Shown here: one piece after another, positions 5,236 to 6,147 of the stretch
Layout of the letters: each line of letters opens with the position of its first letter
Position numbering within the stretch: position 1 is the stretch's first letter
Assembly (NCBI GenBank): GCA_021160885.1
Contig: JAGHBR010000191.1
Span: 1 to 6,147, forward strand
Source of the DNA: Caldisericaceae bacterium
Lineage (GTDB): Bacteria; Calditrichota; Calditrichia; Calditrichales; Calditrichaceae
Reading direction: 5' to 3'
DNA length: 6,147 nt
The notes under the pieces: generated by a model
Databases searched by the model: none
Seen by the model: the letters and a program-made list of their open reading frames with translations, nothing else
What the model was told of the DNA's origin: nothing
Translations under genes and position numbers: made by a program

Positions 5236-6029
5236 TTAATATCCATTTTCATAATATTCCGGAATAGCTGAGAAGATAAAAATATATCGTTCCATTAACT
5301 CGCCAATAACTATTAACAAGGCGCACAGGGGCAGTACATTTTCTTTTGTCAAGACTTGAAACAGGCAAAAGCCTATTGGAATGAACAGCCCAATTATTAA
5401 TCTTGCCCCAAAAACAAATCCATAATTAACCAGCATCATACGTACGGTTTGCCGGGTTTCCGGCCGTATCATATTCAAAACTTTAAAGCGAGCCAGAATA
5501 GTCAACAATTCAAATAAAAGCAAACCTGTAACCCACCATTCAATATCATAAACATGAAACACAAACACCCATCCAGCCACCATAAATTTGACCAGTCCAA
5601 TGCCAAAGTTCAACGTGGTAAAAATATTCTGCCAGGCAGGTAGTCCAAACTCCACCACATATTTCTGAAAAAAGTAAAATAGAAAGGACATCCCAAAGGC
5701 CAAAAACAATTCCACAAATTTTAAATGAATCTGTTGTTTGTGTAAAAAATAAAGGATGTAAATAAGCACAATGGTCAATAAAAAGTAATAAGCATTTATT
5801 CGCACTTTTTGAAACCATTGGGGCAGCGTCTGTTCTTTTTTCAATAAAAAAGTCAAAATAATTAACGGCGCCATAATTAGCGTGGCAATACCGGCAAACA
5901 GAATAAAGGTATCGTAATATTGATTTTATTGTAATAAAAAAGAAACCCTGCCAGATAGCCGCCCAGCGCGCTCCGAAAAGCCAGGGCATACAAGTAAAGC
6001 CACTGTTTGGATAATATCTCATTATTCAA
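5236..6029 (-). CDS. Eight-helix membrane protein, DmsC-like redox anchor candidate, frameshifted
   Basis: Two frames must be joined: TTG 6029 to about 5919 (37 residues), then about 5919 to the TAA at 5236-5238. The joined product would have about 264 residues. The 5' frame ends as ...AGFLFYYNKIN before turning non-hydrophobic and stopping at 5877. The 3' frame continues as YYDTFILFAGIATLI and then through the ATG at 5874. Predicted helices lie at about 10-31, 42-63, 79-97, 104-122, 136-158, 162-182, 200-225 and 232-254. Eight helices, GLPAWQN before helix 5, ARLIIGLFIP in helix 7 and a late GELMERYIF resemble DmsC-type anchors (PF04976, about 280 residues, quinol oxidation for a DMSO reductase-like enzyme). 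The N-terminal half matches this family poorly, and no catalytic or iron-sulfur partner is visible. If the frameshift is genuine this is a pseudogene, or only the part from ATG 5874 (212 residues) is made. Confidence 0.6.
5905..5925 (-). other. Apparent frameshift site
   Basis: The 3' frame is closed upstream by TAA at 5926-5928, while the 5' frame is closed by TAA at 5877-5879, so the change of frame must fall between them. Adding one T to the AAT-ATT-ACG codons near 5919 gives AAT-TAT-TAC-GAT and a continuous hydrophobic protein. No standard X-XXY-YYZ slippery heptamer is present, so a one-base deletion or assembly error is more likely than programmed frameshifting. Confidence 0.65.
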
Positions 6030-6037
6030 TAAACAAG

Positions 6038-6042
6038 TCCTT
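6038..6042 (-). promoter_or_regulatory. Ribosome binding site pointing to a TTG start
   Basis: AAGGA on the minus strand lies 8 bases before TTG 6029. No ATG exists in this frame before the frameshift. The nearby ATG at 6022 opens a different frame whose translation is not a credible membrane protein. Confidence 0.6.
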
Positions 6043-6078
6043 TAAATTTAATGTTCAAAATATTTCTACCAGCATTAT

Positions 6079-6105
6079 TGTCATTCCCGCGCAAGCGGGA
6101 ATCCC
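6079..6105 (-). repeat. Palindromic element with GCAA-loop hairpin
   Basis: On the minus strand the element runs from GGGATTCCCGC to GCGGGAATGACA. The perfect stem ATTCCCGC (6083-6090) / GCGGGAAT (6095-6102) closes on a 4-base loop, GCAA on the plus strand. Its ends match those of the elements at 3909-4166. Confidence 0.8.
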
Positions 6106-6110
6106 ATACT

Positions 6111-6139
6111 ATTATAAAGAAGGTTAAAACTCTTTTCAC
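6111..6139 (-). promoter_or_regulatory. Probable promoter of the DmsC-like gene
   Basis: GTGAAA (6134-6139, four of six matches to TTGACA) is separated by 17 bases from a perfect TATAAT (6111-6116). Transcription would start near 6104, exactly at the GGG of the palindromic element, leaving a leader of about 75 bases before TTG 6029. A promoter here also suggests that the gene is transcribed on its own, not from a longer upstream operon. Confidence 0.6.
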
Positions 6140-6147
6140 TTTTGCAA

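Noticed and set aside
5546..6022. Minus-strand ORF of 158 codons beginning MRYYPNSG
   Set aside because: It is a third frame overlapping the membrane-protein gene. Its cysteine- and tryptophan-rich translation shows no regular helices and no family resemblance.

Overview
The window most likely comes from a moderately AT-rich Gram-negative bacterium of the FCB type (Bacteroidota, Ignavibacteria or Calditrichota; Calditrichota is my best guess). The evidence is a very long secreted beta-propeller plus cadherin/Ig-like repeat protein, typical Shine-Dalgarno starts, and intergenic DNA rich in palindromic GGGATTC...GAATGACA elements. This placement is inference, because no rRNA or universal marker gene is present.

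Bases 1-3647 (minus strand) hold one huge gene that is open at the left edge, with 1215 codons visible. It encodes a signal peptide, about 300 residues with six LVIVD beta-propeller repeats, and then at least ten tandem Ig/cadherin-like modules of 93-95 residues. The short plus-strand ORFs in this region are antisense shadows of the repeats.

Bases 3648-4275 contain no gene. They separate the divergent repeat-protein gene and crcB, and hold a cluster of five or six short palindromic elements with G-rich tails, a 12-bp perfect inverted repeat, a 10-G run and the likely crcB promoter.

Bases 4276-5005 (plus strand) form a tight two-gene operon: crcB (fluoride channel) followed 10 bp later by a DUF190 PII-like protein. 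No fluoride riboswitch is visible upstream. Their pairing suggests that the PII-like protein senses or modulates something connected to the channel.

Bases 5006-5235 lie between convergent genes and consist largely of short, distinct simple-sequence blocks.

Bases 5236-6029 (minus strand) encode an eight-helix membrane protein resembling DmsC-type redox anchor subunits. Read carefully, the gene starts at a TTG at 6029 and needs a one-base frame change near 5919 to join its first helix to the rest, so it is either disrupted or carries an assembly error. Its likely promoter (perfect TATAAT at 6111-6116) sits directly beside another GGGATTC...GAATGACA hairpin, which would form the very 5' end of the mRNA.
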